Part shown: piece after piece, positions 38,146-47,789 of the stretch
Layout: every line of letters starts with the position of its first letter
How positions within the stretch are numbered: position 1 is the stretch's first letter
Assembly (NCBI RefSeq): GCF_001562255.1
Contig: NZ_CP014301.1
Coordinates: 1,116,001-1,180,000 of the forward strand
Source: Bosea sp. PAMC 26642
GTDB taxonomy: Bacteria; Pseudomonadota; Alphaproteobacteria; Rhizobiales; Beijerinckiaceae
Direction: 5' to 3'
DNA: 64,000 nucleotides
Made by a program: the position numbers and the translations under genes
The notes under the pieces: model-generated
Told to the model about the DNA's origin: nothing
Seen by the model: only the letters and a program-made list of their open reading frames with translations
Database searches by the model: none

Positions 38146-38972
38146 CGGCCCTTCAATCGCGGATTGAGCGCATCGTTCAGGCCCTGCCCGACGAGCGAGA
38201 CGGCGAGCACGGTGATCAGGATGGCGACGCCGGGAATCGCCGAGACGTACCATTGCACGCGCAGCACGTCGCGCCCGACGCCGATCAGATTGCCCCAGGA
38301 GGCGACATTGGGGTCCGACAGCTTGAGGAACGCCAGCGCGCTCTCGAGCAGGATCGCGATCGCCATCACCACGCTGGCATAGACGATCACAGGCGGCAGG
38401 GCGTTGGGCAAAATCTCGCCGAAGATCAGCTTCGCGTCCTTCAGGCCGAGCGTGCGCCCGGCCTGAACGAATTCGCGGTTGCGCAGCGACAGGAACTCGG
38501 CCCGCGTCAGACGCGCCGAAGCCGGCCAGGAGACGATGCCGATCGCCAGCGTCACGGTCGTGATCGTCGATCCGAAGACCGCGACGAGAACCAGCAGAAG
38601 CAGGAAGTTCGGCAGCGTCTGGAAGGCCTCGGTGATCCTCATCAGCGCGGTATCGACCCAGCCGCCATGATAACCTGCCAGCGCCCCGACCGTGATGCCG
38701 ATCATCACCGAGATCGTCGTCGCCACCAGCCCGATCAGCAGTGAGATCCGCGCACCGTGAAAGATCTGCGCGGCGATGTCGCGGCCGGAATTGTCCGTGC
38801 CGAGCGGGAAGCGCGGATTGGCGAACGGCCACAGCAGCGGGCGCCCGGCCAGCGCTAGCGGGTCGCGCGGATAAAGCCAGTCGGCGCTCAGCGCCGCAGC
38901 CACCACCAGCACGAGCAGGACCAGGCCGATGATGGCGGGCGGGCTGCGGAGATAGAGCTTCAGCACCTGCAT
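38142..38972 (-). CDS. Peptide-type ABC importer permease, DppC family (second operon)
   Basis: 276-aa permease. N-terminal helix PPAIIGLVLLVLVVAAALSA, family motif LGTDNSGRDIAAQIFHGARI, and EAA-type loop FVQAGRTLGLKDAKLIFGEI. It begins 3 bp after the DppB-type stop and ends by overlapping the ATPase start. Same gene order as the operon at 21716-27089. Confidence 0.92.
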   Translation of the reverse strand: MQVLKLYLRSPPAIIGLVLLVLVVAAALSADWLYPRDPLALAGRPLLWPFANPRFPLGTDNSGRDIAAQIFHGARISLLIGLVATTISVMIGITVGALAGYHGGWVDTALMRITEAFQTLPNFLLLLVLVAVFGSTITTVTLAIGIVSWPASARLTRAEFLSLRNREFVQAGRTLGLKDAKLIFGEILPNALPPVIVYASVVMAIAILLESALAFLKLSDPNVASWGNLIGVGRDVLRVQWYVSAIPGVAILITVLAVSLVGQGLNDALNPRLKGR

Positions 38973-38975
38973 CTC

Positions 38976-39953
38976 TCAGGTTCCGGTGGTGATGCGCGGG
39001 TCGAGCCGCGCATAGAGCAGGTCGACGATGAAGTTGACCACGATGACCAGCAGCGCCGAGACGAAGACGATGCCGAGCAGCGTGTTGAGGTCGCGCTGGA
39101 CGACCGATTCATAGGCGAGCCGACCGAGCCCCGGCAGCGAGAACACGCTCTCGACCACGACCGAGCCGCCCAGCATCGTGCCCGCCTGCAGGCCGATCAG
39201 CGTCACCATGGGCAGGAGCGCGTTGCGCAGCACATGGCGCACGATGACGCGCGTCTCGTCCATGCCCTTGGCGCGGGCGGTGCGGACGAAATCGAGGTTC
39301 AGCACCTCCAGCATCGAGCCGCGCATGATGCGCAGATAGATCGCCATGTAGAACAGGCCCAGCGTCAGCGTCGGCAGCGTCAGATGCCGCGCGATGTCGA
39401 GCGTCCGGCGCAGGCCCGTCAGGCCGACGGTGATGTCCTCATAGCCGCCGGCCGGTAGCCATTGCAGGTAGATCGCGAAGACGACGATCGCCATCAGGCC
39501 GAACCAGAAGGTCGGCATGGCGTAGAAGACGAGCCCGAGCGTCGAGATCAGCGTATCCTGCCAGCGGTTGACGCGACGCGCCGCGACGACGCCGAGGATC
39601 AGCCCGAAGAAGAAGGCAAGCGAGAGCGAGGCCGTCATCAGGAGCAGCGTCGCAGGCAGGCGCTCGGCGATGACCGTCGCGACCGGCTTGCCATAGATCG
39701 CCGAGAAGCCGAGATCCAGCCTGACCAGTCGCCAGAGATAATTGGCGAGCTGCGCCCCGACCGTGAGATCGAGTCCGTAGAACTCGCGCAGCTGCTTGGC
39801 CGTGGTCGCGTCGCCCCCGCCCATCTGCGCCATCATCGCGTCGACCGTGTCGCCCGGCGCAAGCTGGAGCAGCAGGAAGACCCCGATCAGGATCAGGAAC
39901 AGCGTCGGGATCGAGGCGGCCAGACGCCGCCCCGCGAGAGCTAGAACGCGCAT
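38976..39953 (-). CDS. Peptide-type ABC importer permease, DppB family (second operon)
   Basis: 325-aa permease with DppB features: first helix ASIPTLFLILIGVFLLLQLA, then PGDTVDAMMAQMGGGDA, and EAA loop FVRTARAKGMDETRVIVRHV; it ends with LDPRITTGT. The 181-bp gap to the upstream binding-protein gene is mostly taken up by an inverted repeat. Confidence 0.92.
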   Translation of the reverse strand: MRVLALAGRRLAASIPTLFLILIGVFLLLQLAPGDTVDAMMAQMGGGDATTAKQLREFYGLDLTVGAQLANYLWRLVRLDLGFSAIYGKPVATVIAERLPATLLLMTASLSLAFFFGLILGVVAARRVNRWQDTLISTLGLVFYAMPTFWFGLMAIVVFAIYLQWLPAGGYEDITVGLTGLRRTLDIARHLTLPTLTLGLFYMAIYLRIMRGSMLEVLNLDFVRTARAKGMDETRVIVRHVLRNALLPMVTLIGLQAGTMLGGSVVVESVFSLPGLGRLAYESVVQRDLNTLLGIVFVSALLVIVVNFIVDLLYARLDPRITTGT

Positions 39954-40008
39954 GGGACAGTCGATTCGATGGATACGCGAGAAATAGCATTCTGGCTCAG
40001 AAACACTC

Positions 40009-40117
40009 CGTCATCCCGGACGCAGCGCAGCGGAGATCCGGGATCCATCATAGAGCGCCATCGAGCCCTGGGATGGATCCCGGATCGGCGCGGCTGCGCG
40101 GCTTGTCCGGGATGACG
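40009..40117. repeat. Inverted repeat (CGTCATCCCGGAC family)
   Basis: Outer arms CGTCATCCCGGAC and GTCCGGGATGACG; inner arms GATCCGGGATCCAT and ATGGATCCCGGATC. It sits between the binding-protein gene and the first permease gene of the second operon. Closely related to the repeat at 56221-56342. Confidence 0.85.
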
Positions 40118-40134
40118 CAGAGGTTGGATGAGAC

Positions 40135-41739
40135 TCACTCAGCCAACCACAGATCATGCCAAGAGGACGAGCCCCAGCGCGGTGTGTTGGAATGATTGCG
40201 CGCCTTGGCGGTGATCGCGGTCAGGAAGATCTGCTCGATGGGCGTCCAGATCGGCAGCTCCGTATTGGCCCGCCGGACGAAATCGCCATAAAGCGTCTTG
40301 CGCTTGGCGACATCGACCTCGGTCGCCGCATCGTCGATGATCTTGTCCATGGTCTCGTCGGTCCAGCCCCACTGGTTGGTCCAGGGCGCGCCCTTGGGCT
40401 GGCCGGAGCGATACCAGACCGTGGTCGAGACGGCCGGGTCGTTGCGGTACTGGTGCCAGCCGGTGGCGAGATCGAACTCCCAGTCGTTATAGACCTGCTT
40501 CAGGAAGCCGCCGCCATCGGTGCGGACGACCTCGACCTTGATGCCGACCTCGCTCAGCGACTGCTGGATGAAGGTGGCAAAGAGCGAGATGTCCTCGCCC
40601 CAGGGCGCCGGCAGCAGCCTCAAGCTGAAGCGAGTCCCACCCGCGCCGGCCTTGAAGCCGGCCTCGTCGAGCAGCTTGATCGCGGTCGCCTTGTCGTAAG
40701 GGTACTGCGGGCCGTTGTCGGCCGGATAGAAATCGGTCGAGACCGAAGGCACCGGGCCGGTGCCGCGCTTGGCGAAATCGCCGAGGAAGTTCTCGATGAA
40801 GAACGGGATGTTCAGCGCATGTGCGATGGCGCGGCGCACCCGGATATCGGCCAGCTCCTTGCGGCGGAAATTGAATTCCACCGTGTTGGTGCGGGCATTG
40901 CCCTCGTTGCCCTTGGTCGAGATGATGAAGCGCGGGTCCTTCGACAAACGCGCGGAGTCCGAGATCGTCAGCCCGGAGAACGGGCTGTAATGGATCTGGC
41001 CGGCTTCCATCTGGGCGGCCGCCGCCGCACGGTCGGTGACGACGCGCCAGACGATCCGGTCGAGATGGGGGGCGTTTTGCCGCCAGTAGTTCGGGTTGCG
41101 GTCGGCGATGACGTGCTGGCCGCGCTCGTAAGCCACGAACTTGAACGGCCCGGTGCCGACCGGGGCCAGGTTGACCGGGTTCTGGCGGATATCGCCCTTG
41201 TCCTCGTAGAGATGGCGGGGCGAGATGTAGCCGAGATCGGGCAAGGCGCGCAGCAGCAGCGCCAGCGGCATCGGCCGTTCGTAGCGGAACACGGCGGTCA
41301 GCGGGTCGGGCGTGTCGACGGCGGTGAGGAAGAGCTGCAGCGTCGTGCCGTAGTTCAGGATCTTCTTCCACATCTCCATCGCGGTGAACTGGACGTCCGC
41401 CGAGGTGAAGGGCTTCCCGTCATGCCAGGTCACGCCGGGCCGCAGCTTGAAGGTGATGGTCTTGCCGTCGGGCGCCGCCTCCCAGCTCGTTGCCAGCACG
41501 CCGACCGGGTTGCCGGCCGCGTCGAGATCGACGAGCTGTTCCTGAATCTTGCCACCGATGATGTAGACGCCGGTCGAGGCCTGAAGGCTCGGATTGAGCT
41601 GGCGCTGCTCGGCACCGTAATGGACGGTGAAGACGCCGCCCTTGCGCGGCGTCTCCTGCGCGAAGCTGCGCATCGGAAACAGCACGTTGGAGGCGATGGC
41701 GGCGCTCGTCATCAGCGCGGCGCGGCGGGTCATGTCCAT
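40135..41739 (-). CDS. Peptide-type ABC substrate-binding protein (second operon)
   Basis: 534-aa family 5 binding protein with a Tat-like N-terminus (MDMTRRAALMTSAAIASNVL). Mature motifs: YIIGGKIQEQLVDLD, LATSWEAAPDGKTITFKLRP, the family signature NLAPVGTGPFKFVAYERG and ADIRVRRAIAHALNIPFFI. It is the first gene of the second operon and is followed by an inverted repeat, then dppB-, dppC- and dppDF-type genes. The long forward frame over the same DNA is a GC artefact. Ligand unknown. Confidence 0.92.
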   Translation of the reverse strand: MDMTRRAALMTSAAIASNVLFPMRSFAQETPRKGGVFTVHYGAEQRQLNPSLQASTGVYIIGGKIQEQLVDLDAAGNPVGVLATSWEAAPDGKTITFKLRPGVTWHDGKPFTSADVQFTAMEMWKKILNYGTTLQLFLTAVDTPDPLTAVFRYERPMPLALLLRALPDLGYISPRHLYEDKGDIRQNPVNLAPVGTGPFKFVAYERGQHVIADRNPNYWRQNAPHLDRIVWRVVTDRAAAAAQMEAGQIHYSPFSGLTISDSARLSKDPRFIISTKGNEGNARTNTVEFNFRRKELADIRVRRAIAHALNIPFFIENFLGDFAKRGTGPVPSVSTDFYPADNGPQYPYDKATAIKLLDEAGFKAGAGGTRFSLRLLPAPWGEDISLFATFIQQSLSEVGIKVEVVRTDGGGFLKQVYNDWEFDLATGWHQYRNDPAVSTTVWYRSGQPKGAPWTNQWGWTDETMDKIIDDAATEVDVAKRKTLYGDFVRRANTELPIWTPIEQIFLTAITAKARNHSNTPRWGSSSWHDLWLAE

Positions 41740-41825
41740 GTCAAATCTCCCAGCATGATCGACTGAAGCAAAAATTGGTCCGGTCGCGGCGGGCGCCGCG
41801 CAATCTCGGTCGAAGAGTCAGGCGC

Positions 41826-42677
41826 TCACAGCGCAACGAAGCTGACGATGACGCCGTTGGCCGCACTGGCCGGCGCGCTCACCGCCCCATCATGCGCGAC
41901 GGCGAGTGAGCCCAGAGCCTTAGTCGCGCCGGCGAGGTCGGACGTCGCGACGACGATCGCCGCAGCACCCTCCGGCGCAGCCCCGTCCCGCACGGCTTCG
42001 GGATAGCGCTCGGCGAGCCCGGCCGCGTCGTAGAACAGGAAATCGGCACGTCCCTTGCCCGACGCCACGATCCAGGCATCGCCGCCTTGCGTCGCCTGCT
42101 CGGCGATCAGTGCCTCCAGCCGGGCAGCCGCCGCGGCAGGATCGGCCGTCACGACCTCGATGCGCAGCAGCCGCGAGGCCCCGTTGGCATGATCCTGCAG
42201 CGCCGGAATCCACACCGTCTCGCGGGTCAGATGCTCGCAGGCGAAGATCCGCACGCCGCCGGGGCTCTCGTCGAGCGGCCAGCGGAAGACGTTGAACTTC
42301 GCCTCGCCGGTGCCGCCATCGGGCAGTTCGACGGGCCGCCCGAAATGCACCGGCCCCAGCGCCGCATGGCCGCGCGCCTTCAGCTCGTCCGCGCCTGCCG
42401 CGGCATTGTCCGTGGTGAAGGCGACGCGCTCGATGCCCTCGCGTGTCGCCAGAAAGTCGCGCGTCGGCTTGTTGTGCTCCGTCTCGGCCAGGATGCCGAG
42501 CAACTCGACATAATCCTCGCCGAACATGATCGTGTAGTTGCCCGACCCAAGGATCGGGGAATGCGTGCCGCGCGGCGACACGGTGAAGCCGAGCCGCTTC
42601 CAGAGACCGGCGGAGGCGTCGAGATCGCGGACGGTGACGACGACATGATCGACGCCGAGGACGTGCTTAAGAGGCAT
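41826..42677 (-). CDS. VOC (glyoxalase-fold) family protein
   Basis: 283-aa protein with an N-terminal glyoxalase-like domain (HVVVTVRDLDASAGLWKRLG, FGEDYVELLGIL) and a second, more divergent half, the layout of the Glyoxalase_3 type. His and Glu residues that could bind a metal are present (HV near residue 11, E around 55). The start is taken at the ATG 42677 where the domain begins; a longer frame to 42788 has no recognisable sequence. No partner genes fix the substrate. It lies between the second peptide-type operon and a flavoprotein gene, all on the reverse strand. Confidence 0.8.
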   Translation of the reverse strand: MPLKHVLGVDHVVVTVRDLDASAGLWKRLGFTVSPRGTHSPILGSGNYTIMFGEDYVELLGILAETEHNKPTRDFLATREGIERVAFTTDNAAAGADELKARGHAALGPVHFGRPVELPDGGTGEAKFNVFRWPLDESPGGVRIFACEHLTRETVWIPALQDHANGASRLLRIEVVTADPAAAAARLEALIAEQATQGGDAWIVASGKGRADFLFYDAAGLAERYPEAVRDGAAPEGAAAIVVATSDLAGATKALGSLAVAHDGAVSAPASAANGVIVSFVAL

Positions 42678-42938
42678 GGGATCGGTTCTCTGGATTGACG
42701 CCGGCGGATCGGAGGGCCGGTCCGCCAAGTGGTGCCGAAAGGAACCATGTGGAGAAGAAAATTTCAACAGAATGAGCTGTTCGGCCAAAAAATAGACATT
42801 TCTGCTAAAGTACTTCGCTCAAGCAGATGAAAATACTGCAACTCACGATCTCGGCAGTGCGAGCGTTCCCGTTGGCCTCGTTCGGCCGTCGCAAGAGCGG
42901 CACAGGGTATTGCACGGGGCGTTCCTTCGCCTTCCGGA

Positions 42939-44405
42939 TCACCGCTCCGCCCGTGGCACGAAAAACGGCGTGCTCTCCAGTTCCGGCTCGTCAAAGGCTT
43001 CGAGATCGGCCCGGATCGGGCCCAGATCCTCGCGGAAGAACGCGTCTGTGATCGCTATGGCGATGCGCTCGGCGGCGATCGCGGTCCCGGGAATGTCGCT
43101 GGCGATGGCGCCATGGCTCGCATGGGCGCCGTAGTTGAGCAGATGGATGCGGCCCAGCCCCGAAGGCGCTTCGGCCGTGCGCGGCATCAGCTCAAAACCC
43201 GGCCCGAGATAGGGATGGGCCGCGAGGTCGGGGCGTCGCAGGGCTTGGGGCGGCTGGTGGACGTCGCCCCAGCGCGCGATGGCGCCTGCGAAATCCGCCA
43301 GCTCCGGAACGCGGTCGAGATCGATCGCGAAGCCCGTGCCGACGATCAGGAAATCATGCTGTCGGGGCGCGGTGCCATCCTTCGTCGCGACCGCCAGTTC
43401 GACGCCGTCGCCGGATTTTTTCGCGGACTTTACGGCCTGACCGAGATGAACCCGCAGCCCTTTTTGCTTCAGCCCGCGCAGCACGGTCTCATGCGGCGGC
43501 GGCGCCTGGGCCTCGCTGAGATAGACGAAGAGCGACCAGCGCTCGGCGTCGTCGAGCGCGTTCCAGCCATGGAAGAAGCCGGGTGTGGCCGAGCCGCGTC
43601 CCTTGTTGATCTGGGGCAGGGCGGCACGGCGGATATACATATCGACGCTGCCGACACCGCGTTCCAGTGCGGTCGCGGCATTGTCCCAGGCCGAGGCGCT
43701 GCCGCCCAGCACGGCGATGTTCTTGCCCGCAAGCGCAGCAAAATCGATCGGCTCGTTGCTGTGTGCCGCGCGATCGGGCCAGAGCGCGGGATCGACGAAG
43801 GCGGGGACATAGTTGCCGCCGGCGCCGCCGCGACCCGTCGCGAGCACGACCCGGCGGGCATGGGTGACGCGGTCGCCCGCCGCCGAATGCGTATGCAGAA
43901 CGAGATGGTCGCCCTCTTCGCTGATCCGCGAGACTTTCACGCCATGGCTGACCGGCAGGGCGAGCACGCGCTGCAGCCAGGACAGGTAGTCGACCCACAT
44001 CGCATTGGGGATCTTGTAGAGCGCATCCCACGCCTCGGTCCCGAAGATGGCGTCATGCCAGGCGCGAAAGGTCAGCGACGGAATGCCGGCGATCGGGCCG
44101 GGCAGGATTTTCGGCGAGCGCAGCGTGTCCATGCGGGCATAGGTCGTCCACGGCCCCTCGCGACCCGGCGCTTCGGCCTCGAACAGGCGGATATTGCCGA
44201 TGCCCTTGAATTGCAGCGCGGCGGCCGCGCCGATCCCGTTCATGCCGGCACCGATGATGGCGACGTCCAGGATCGCTTCGCCGGCAGGCGTCATGTGCGG
44301 CCTGAGCCATGGCTTTGCCGGCAGGTTGAGCAGGTCGAGGTCGCGCGCAACGTTGCGCTCATGGGCCGCCAGCGGCGAAAGCGGGTGATGGTCGATCTGG
44401 TTCAA
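42939..44405 (-). CDS. FAD/NAD(P)-binding flavoprotein, monooxygenase-like
   Basis: 488 aa with two Rossmann motifs: AIIGAGMNGIGAAAAL near residue 50 for FAD and NIAVLGGSASAWDNAATAL near residue 230 for NAD(P)H, plus VLATGRGGAGG between them. This arrangement is that of flavin-containing and N-hydroxylating monooxygenases. No signal peptide. It is divergent from an ABC exporter gene across 155 bp, and a 261-bp AT-richer gap separates it from the glyoxalase-fold gene. The substrate is unknown; oxidation of a small nucleophilic compound is the general expectation for the family. Confidence 0.8.
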   Translation of the reverse strand: MNQIDHHPLSPLAAHERNVARDLDLLNLPAKPWLRPHMTPAGEAILDVAIIGAGMNGIGAAAALQFKGIGNIRLFEAEAPGREGPWTTYARMDTLRSPKILPGPIAGIPSLTFRAWHDAIFGTEAWDALYKIPNAMWVDYLSWLQRVLALPVSHGVKVSRISEEGDHLVLHTHSAAGDRVTHARRVVLATGRGGAGGNYVPAFVDPALWPDRAAHSNEPIDFAALAGKNIAVLGGSASAWDNAATALERGVGSVDMYIRRAALPQINKGRGSATPGFFHGWNALDDAERWSLFVYLSEAQAPPPHETVLRGLKQKGLRVHLGQAVKSAKKSGDGVELAVATKDGTAPRQHDFLIVGTGFAIDLDRVPELADFAGAIARWGDVHQPPQALRRPDLAAHPYLGPGFELMPRTAEAPSGLGRIHLLNYGAHASHGAIASDIPGTAIAAERIAIAITDAFFREDLGPIRADLEAFDEPELESTPFFVPRAER

Positions 44406-44560
44406 GCTAGGGTCTTCGCGGTTGCAGCATTGACCTGCCTATATGCTCGCAGGTGCCGTCGTCTGTCGACCGCCAACCTGGCGGAGTATGGTCCCGTGCT
44501 TCGACTGGCGGGACGGTGGCATGGTACCAGACAATATCGGGCGACGACGGATGGCTGTGC

Positions 44561-46432
44561 ATGAGTGACGTGAATTCCGGTAGTCAGGTGCCGAACGCTA
44601 CCCGATCGCTCAGGGAGCGCGTCGGGGCGCTGCGCAATCTGCGCCCCTTCATGGCGATGGTCTGGCGCACCAGTCCGCTGCTGACGACGGTCTCCCTGCT
44701 GCTCAGGTTGACGCGCGCGCTCTTGCCGGTTGCAGCCCTGTTCGTCGGCAAACTGATCATCGACGATGTCGTGCTTCTGCTGCAGCAGCCGGACAGGCCG
44801 CCGACATTGACGCAATGGTGGGAAAGCGGCCGGCTGAACGGGCTAGCGCTTCTCATCTTCGCGGAATTCGCCCTGGCGATCCTTGCCGACGTGCTGGGGC
44901 GGATCGTCTCGCTCGTCGACGGCATGTTGTCCGAGACCGTCAACAACGCCTCCAGCATCCGCCTGATGCAGCACGCCGCCACGCTCGACCTCGAGGATTT
45001 CGAGGATTCGGAGTTCCAGGATCAGCTCGAACGCGCCCGCCGCCAGACCAGCGGCCGCCTGACGCTGCTCGGCCAGCTCTTCGGCCAGGCGCAGGACATC
45101 GTCACGGTGGCGAGCTTTGCCGCAGGCCTTGTCATCTATGCGCCCTGGCTGATCGTGCTCTTGCTTGTGGCGCTGGTGCCGGCCTTTCTCGGCGAGACGC
45201 ATTTCAACGCGCAAAGCTACTCGCTCGATTTCGGCCGCACGCCGGAGCGGCGCGAGCTCGATTACGTCCGCCAGACCGCGGCCAGCGTCGAGACGGCCAA
45301 GGAGGTCAAGATCTTCGGCCTCAACGCCTTTCTGATCGATCGCTATGCCCGCCTTGCCGCCTCCTTCTACACCGCCAACCGCAGGCTTGCGCTGCGCCGG
45401 GCGGGTTGGGGCGGCATCTTCACGACGATCGGCACGGTCGGCTACTATCTCGCCTTCGCCTATATCGTCTGGCGCACGCTCGCCGGCGAATTCTCGATCG
45501 GCGACCTGACCTTTCTGGCGGGCTCCTTCCGCCGCCTGCGGACGCTGCTGGAAGGCCTGCTGTCGGGCTTCTCGACGACCGCTTCGCTGGCGCTCTATCT
45601 TAACGACCTGTTCGCCTTCTTCGAGGTCGAGCCGGAAATCCATTCGCCCCCGAACCCGCTGCCGCTGCCGGATCCGATCCGCGAGGGCTTCGTCTTCGAG
45701 GATGTCGGCTTCATCTATCCCGGCGCCGAGCGCTGGGCCGTGCGTAATCTCAGCTTCACGCTGAAGGCGGGCGAGGTGCTGGCGCTGGTCGGCGAGAACG
45801 GCGCCGGCAAGACCACGCTGGTCAAGCTGCTGACGCGGCTCTACGACCCCGACGAAGGCCGCATCCTGCTGGATGGCCGCGATCTGCGCGATTACGACCT
45901 CGATGCGCTGCGCGGCAGCATGGGCGTCATCTTCCAGGATTTCGCGCGCTACAATCTCACCGCCGGCGACAATATCGCGGTCGGGCGGATCGAGGCGCGC
46001 GGCGACCATGCCCGGATCGCGCGCGCAGCTGAGAGGAGCCAGGCCGATGCCATCATCGCGCGGCTGCCGGCCGCCTACGACCAGATGATCGGCAAGCGCT
46101 TCAAGAACGGCATCGAGCTCTCGGGCGGCGAGTGGCAGAAGATCGCCATCGCGAGGGCCTATATGCGCGAGGCGCAGGTCCTGGTGCTCGACGAGCCGAC
46201 AGCCGCGCTCGATGCCCGCTCCGAATTCGAGGTCTTCAAGCGCTTCAAGGAGCTGAGCCAGGGCAAGACCGCCATCCTGATCTCGCACCGCTTCTCCAGC
46301 GTGCGGATGGCGGACCGTATCCTCGTCCTGGCCGGCGGCAGGGTCGAGGCGCAAGGGACGCATGACGAACTGATCGCCCAAGCCGGGCGCTACGCCGAAC
46401 TTTTCGAGTTGCAGGCCGCGGGCTATCGCTGA
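44561..46432 (+). CDS. ABC exporter, fused membrane and ATPase domains
   Basis: 623-aa half-transporter. Membrane domain with about six helices in residues 30-330 (LLTTVSLLLRLTRALLPVAA is the first), then an ATPase domain: Walker A GENGAGKTTLVKLL near residue 413, Q-loop VIFQDFARYNL, signature LSGGEWQKIAIARA near 525, Walker B VLVLDEPTAALD and H-loop LISHRFSS. Such half-transporters work as dimers and export lipids, peptides or drugs. The ATG at 44561 (MSDVNSG) is chosen because the 36 residues upstream look unlike a membrane protein. Divergent from the flavoprotein gene and convergent, 4 bp apart, with tonB. Cargo unknown. Confidence 0.88.
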   Translation: MSDVNSGSQVPNATRSLRERVGALRNLRPFMAMVWRTSPLLTTVSLLLRLTRALLPVAALFVGKLIIDDVVLLLQQPDRPPTLTQWWESGRLNGLALLIFAEFALAILADVLGRIVSLVDGMLSETVNNASSIRLMQHAATLDLEDFEDSEFQDQLERARRQTSGRLTLLGQLFGQAQDIVTVASFAAGLVIYAPWLIVLLLVALVPAFLGETHFNAQSYSLDFGRTPERRELDYVRQTAASVETAKEVKIFGLNAFLIDRYARLAASFYTANRRLALRRAGWGGIFTTIGTVGYYLAFAYIVWRTLAGEFSIGDLTFLAGSFRRLRTLLEGLLSGFSTTASLALYLNDLFAFFEVEPEIHSPPNPLPLPDPIREGFVFEDVGFIYPGAERWAVRNLSFTLKAGEVLALVGENGAGKTTLVKLLTRLYDPDEGRILLDGRDLRDYDLDALRGSMGVIFQDFARYNLTAGDNIAVGRIEARGDHARIARAAERSQADAIIARLPAAYDQMIGKRFKNGIELSGGEWQKIAIARAYMREAQVLVLDEPTAALDARSEFEVFKRFKELSQGKTAILISHRFSSVRMADRILVLAGGRVEAQGTHDELIAQAGRYAELFELQAAGYR

Positions 46433-46436
46433 CGCC

Positions 46437-47327
46437 CTACCGCGAAAACCTCACCGGCACGGCCAGCGTCAGCGTGCTGCCGCCCACGCCGCTCGGCGGA
46501 GCCGGAACCGGGCTGGCGCGGCGGATCATCCCGACCGCTTCCTCGTCGAGGGCGGGATCGCCGGACGAACCGGCGAGCCTGGCCGAGAGGACGCGGCCGG
46601 CGCGATCGATCGAGAAGGCGATCTGGACGGTGCCCGGATTGGCTCCGCCCGGAAAGCGCTTGTAGCGATTGAGATGGGCGATCAGCGAGCCGCGCCAGCT
46701 TGCCGGCGAGACGGACGGCGTCGATTCGGCGCCTTGCGGTGCGGCGTTGGGCGCCGAGGATTGCGGCGGCGCCGGTGGCGGCGCGGCAGCCTGGCGCGCA
46801 CGCGGACGCTCGGGCTTGCGCTCGACGATGCGCGGCTTCGGCGGCGGCTTGCGCTCGACGGGCTTGGCGATCTCCTTGGGCCGTTCCGGGGGTGGCGGCG
46901 CGAGGACAGCGGCCGCGTCGGGCAGCGTCGGCAGGTCCGGCAGCTTGATCTCGGGTTCTGGAGCCTGCACGGGCGTCGGCTCGGGCGGCGGCGGCTCGAC
47001 CGGCTGCTCCATGACGGGTTCCGGCGGCGGAGGCGGCGGTTCGGGCTCGGGAGGAGGCGTCTCCTTGACCGGCTCCGGCGGCGTCTCGGGCTCGACGCGC
47101 TCGGGCGCCGGCGGCAAGGTCTCGGCGGGCGCCTCGGGAGCGACCGAAACGGCCGCAAGCTCGATCATGATGGCCGGTTCCGGCGCGCCGGCGGCGGCCT
47201 CGGCGGCCGAGGGGCGCCAGTTCACGCCGACCCAGGCCAGCCCGCCATGCGCCGCGACGACGGCAAGGCCGGCCGTACTCCAGCGCAGCACGGCGAGAAG
47301 GCGGCGAGGTCTGGCCTGTCCGATCAT
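46437..47327 (-). CDS. tonB: TonB energy-transducer protein
   Basis: 296 aa. N-terminal membrane anchor near residues 10-30, then a long Pro/Glu-rich and Pro/Lys/Arg-rich spacer (residues about 55-195, many PPPEPxP repeats) that spans the periplasm, and a C-terminal TonB domain (LIAHLNRYKRFPGGANPG, then RAGRVLSARLAGSSGDPALD). It carries proton-motive force to outer-membrane receptors, usually for iron chelates. The start overlaps the exbD stop (ATGA). No TonB-dependent receptor is in the window. Confidence 0.9.
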   Translation of the reverse strand: MIGQARPRRLLAVLRWSTAGLAVVAAHGGLAWVGVNWRPSAAEAAAGAPEPAIMIELAAVSVAPEAPAETLPPAPERVEPETPPEPVKETPPPEPEPPPPPPEPVMEQPVEPPPPEPTPVQAPEPEIKLPDLPTLPDAAAVLAPPPPERPKEIAKPVERKPPPKPRIVERKPERPRARQAAAPPPAPPQSSAPNAAPQGAESTPSVSPASWRGSLIAHLNRYKRFPGGANPGTVQIAFSIDRAGRVLSARLAGSSGDPALDEEAVGMIRRASPVPAPPSGVGGSTLTLAVPVRFSR

Positions 47328-47785
47328 GGCCGGGGCGCTCCTGTCGCTGCGGGCGCCGGCCCTTGGCCGGTATCCTCGAGCCCGACCAGCGCGATCTTGA
47401 GATAACCCGCGCTGCGCAGCAGGTTCATCACGTCCATGAGCTCGCGATACGCCACCGTTCCGTCGGCGCGCAGGAAGATCCGGCTTTCGCGGTCCCTGTT
47501 CGTGCGCTGGTCGAGGGTCGCCTGCAGCGATTCGCGCCCGATCGTGTCGTTGCCGAGCGCGAGCGTGAGGTCGCCCTTGACCGTGAGGAACAGCGGCGCC
47601 TCGGGGCGCGGCTGCGGCTGTGCATTGGACACCGGCAGGTCGACCGCGACATCCACCGTGGACAGCGGGGCCGCGACCATGAAGATGATCAGCAGCACCA
47701 GGATCACGTCGATGAAGGGGGTGACGTTGATCTCGGAGACCTCCGCGAGATCGCCGTCCTGCGGATCCTTGAGCGAGACGGCCAT
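47324..47785 (-). CDS. exbD: ExbD proton-channel component of the TonB system
   Basis: 153-aa biopolymer transport protein. The single helix VTPFIDVILVLLIIFMVAA carries the conserved membrane Asp 26 that serves in proton transfer. The periplasmic domain follows to the C-terminus (FLRADGTVAYRELMDVMNLL). The ATG at 47785 is 4 bp after the exbB stop; the open frame above it is inside exbB. Translated with exbB and tonB. Confidence 0.92.
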   Translation of the reverse strand: MAVSLKDPQDGDLAEVSEINVTPFIDVILVLLIIFMVAAPLSTVDVAVDLPVSNAQPQPRPEAPLFLTVKGDLTLALGNDTIGRESLQATLDQRTNRDRESRIFLRADGTVAYRELMDVMNLLRSAGYLKIALVGLEDTGQGPAPAATGAPRP

Positions 47786-47789
47786 GGCG

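Noticed and set aside
36598..38382. Long forward frame opposite the second fused ATPase gene
   Set aside because: Shadow frame; the reverse strand shows both complete ATPase motif sets. The forward frame at 40156-41766 opposite the binding-protein gene is rejected for the same reason.
41768..41782. Possible sigma-54 box before the second importer operon (CGGACCAATTTTTGC on the reverse strand)
   Set aside because: GG-N10-GC is present, but three of the six -24 bases differ from TGGCAC; too weak to list as a promoter, though it would fit the pattern at the other operons.
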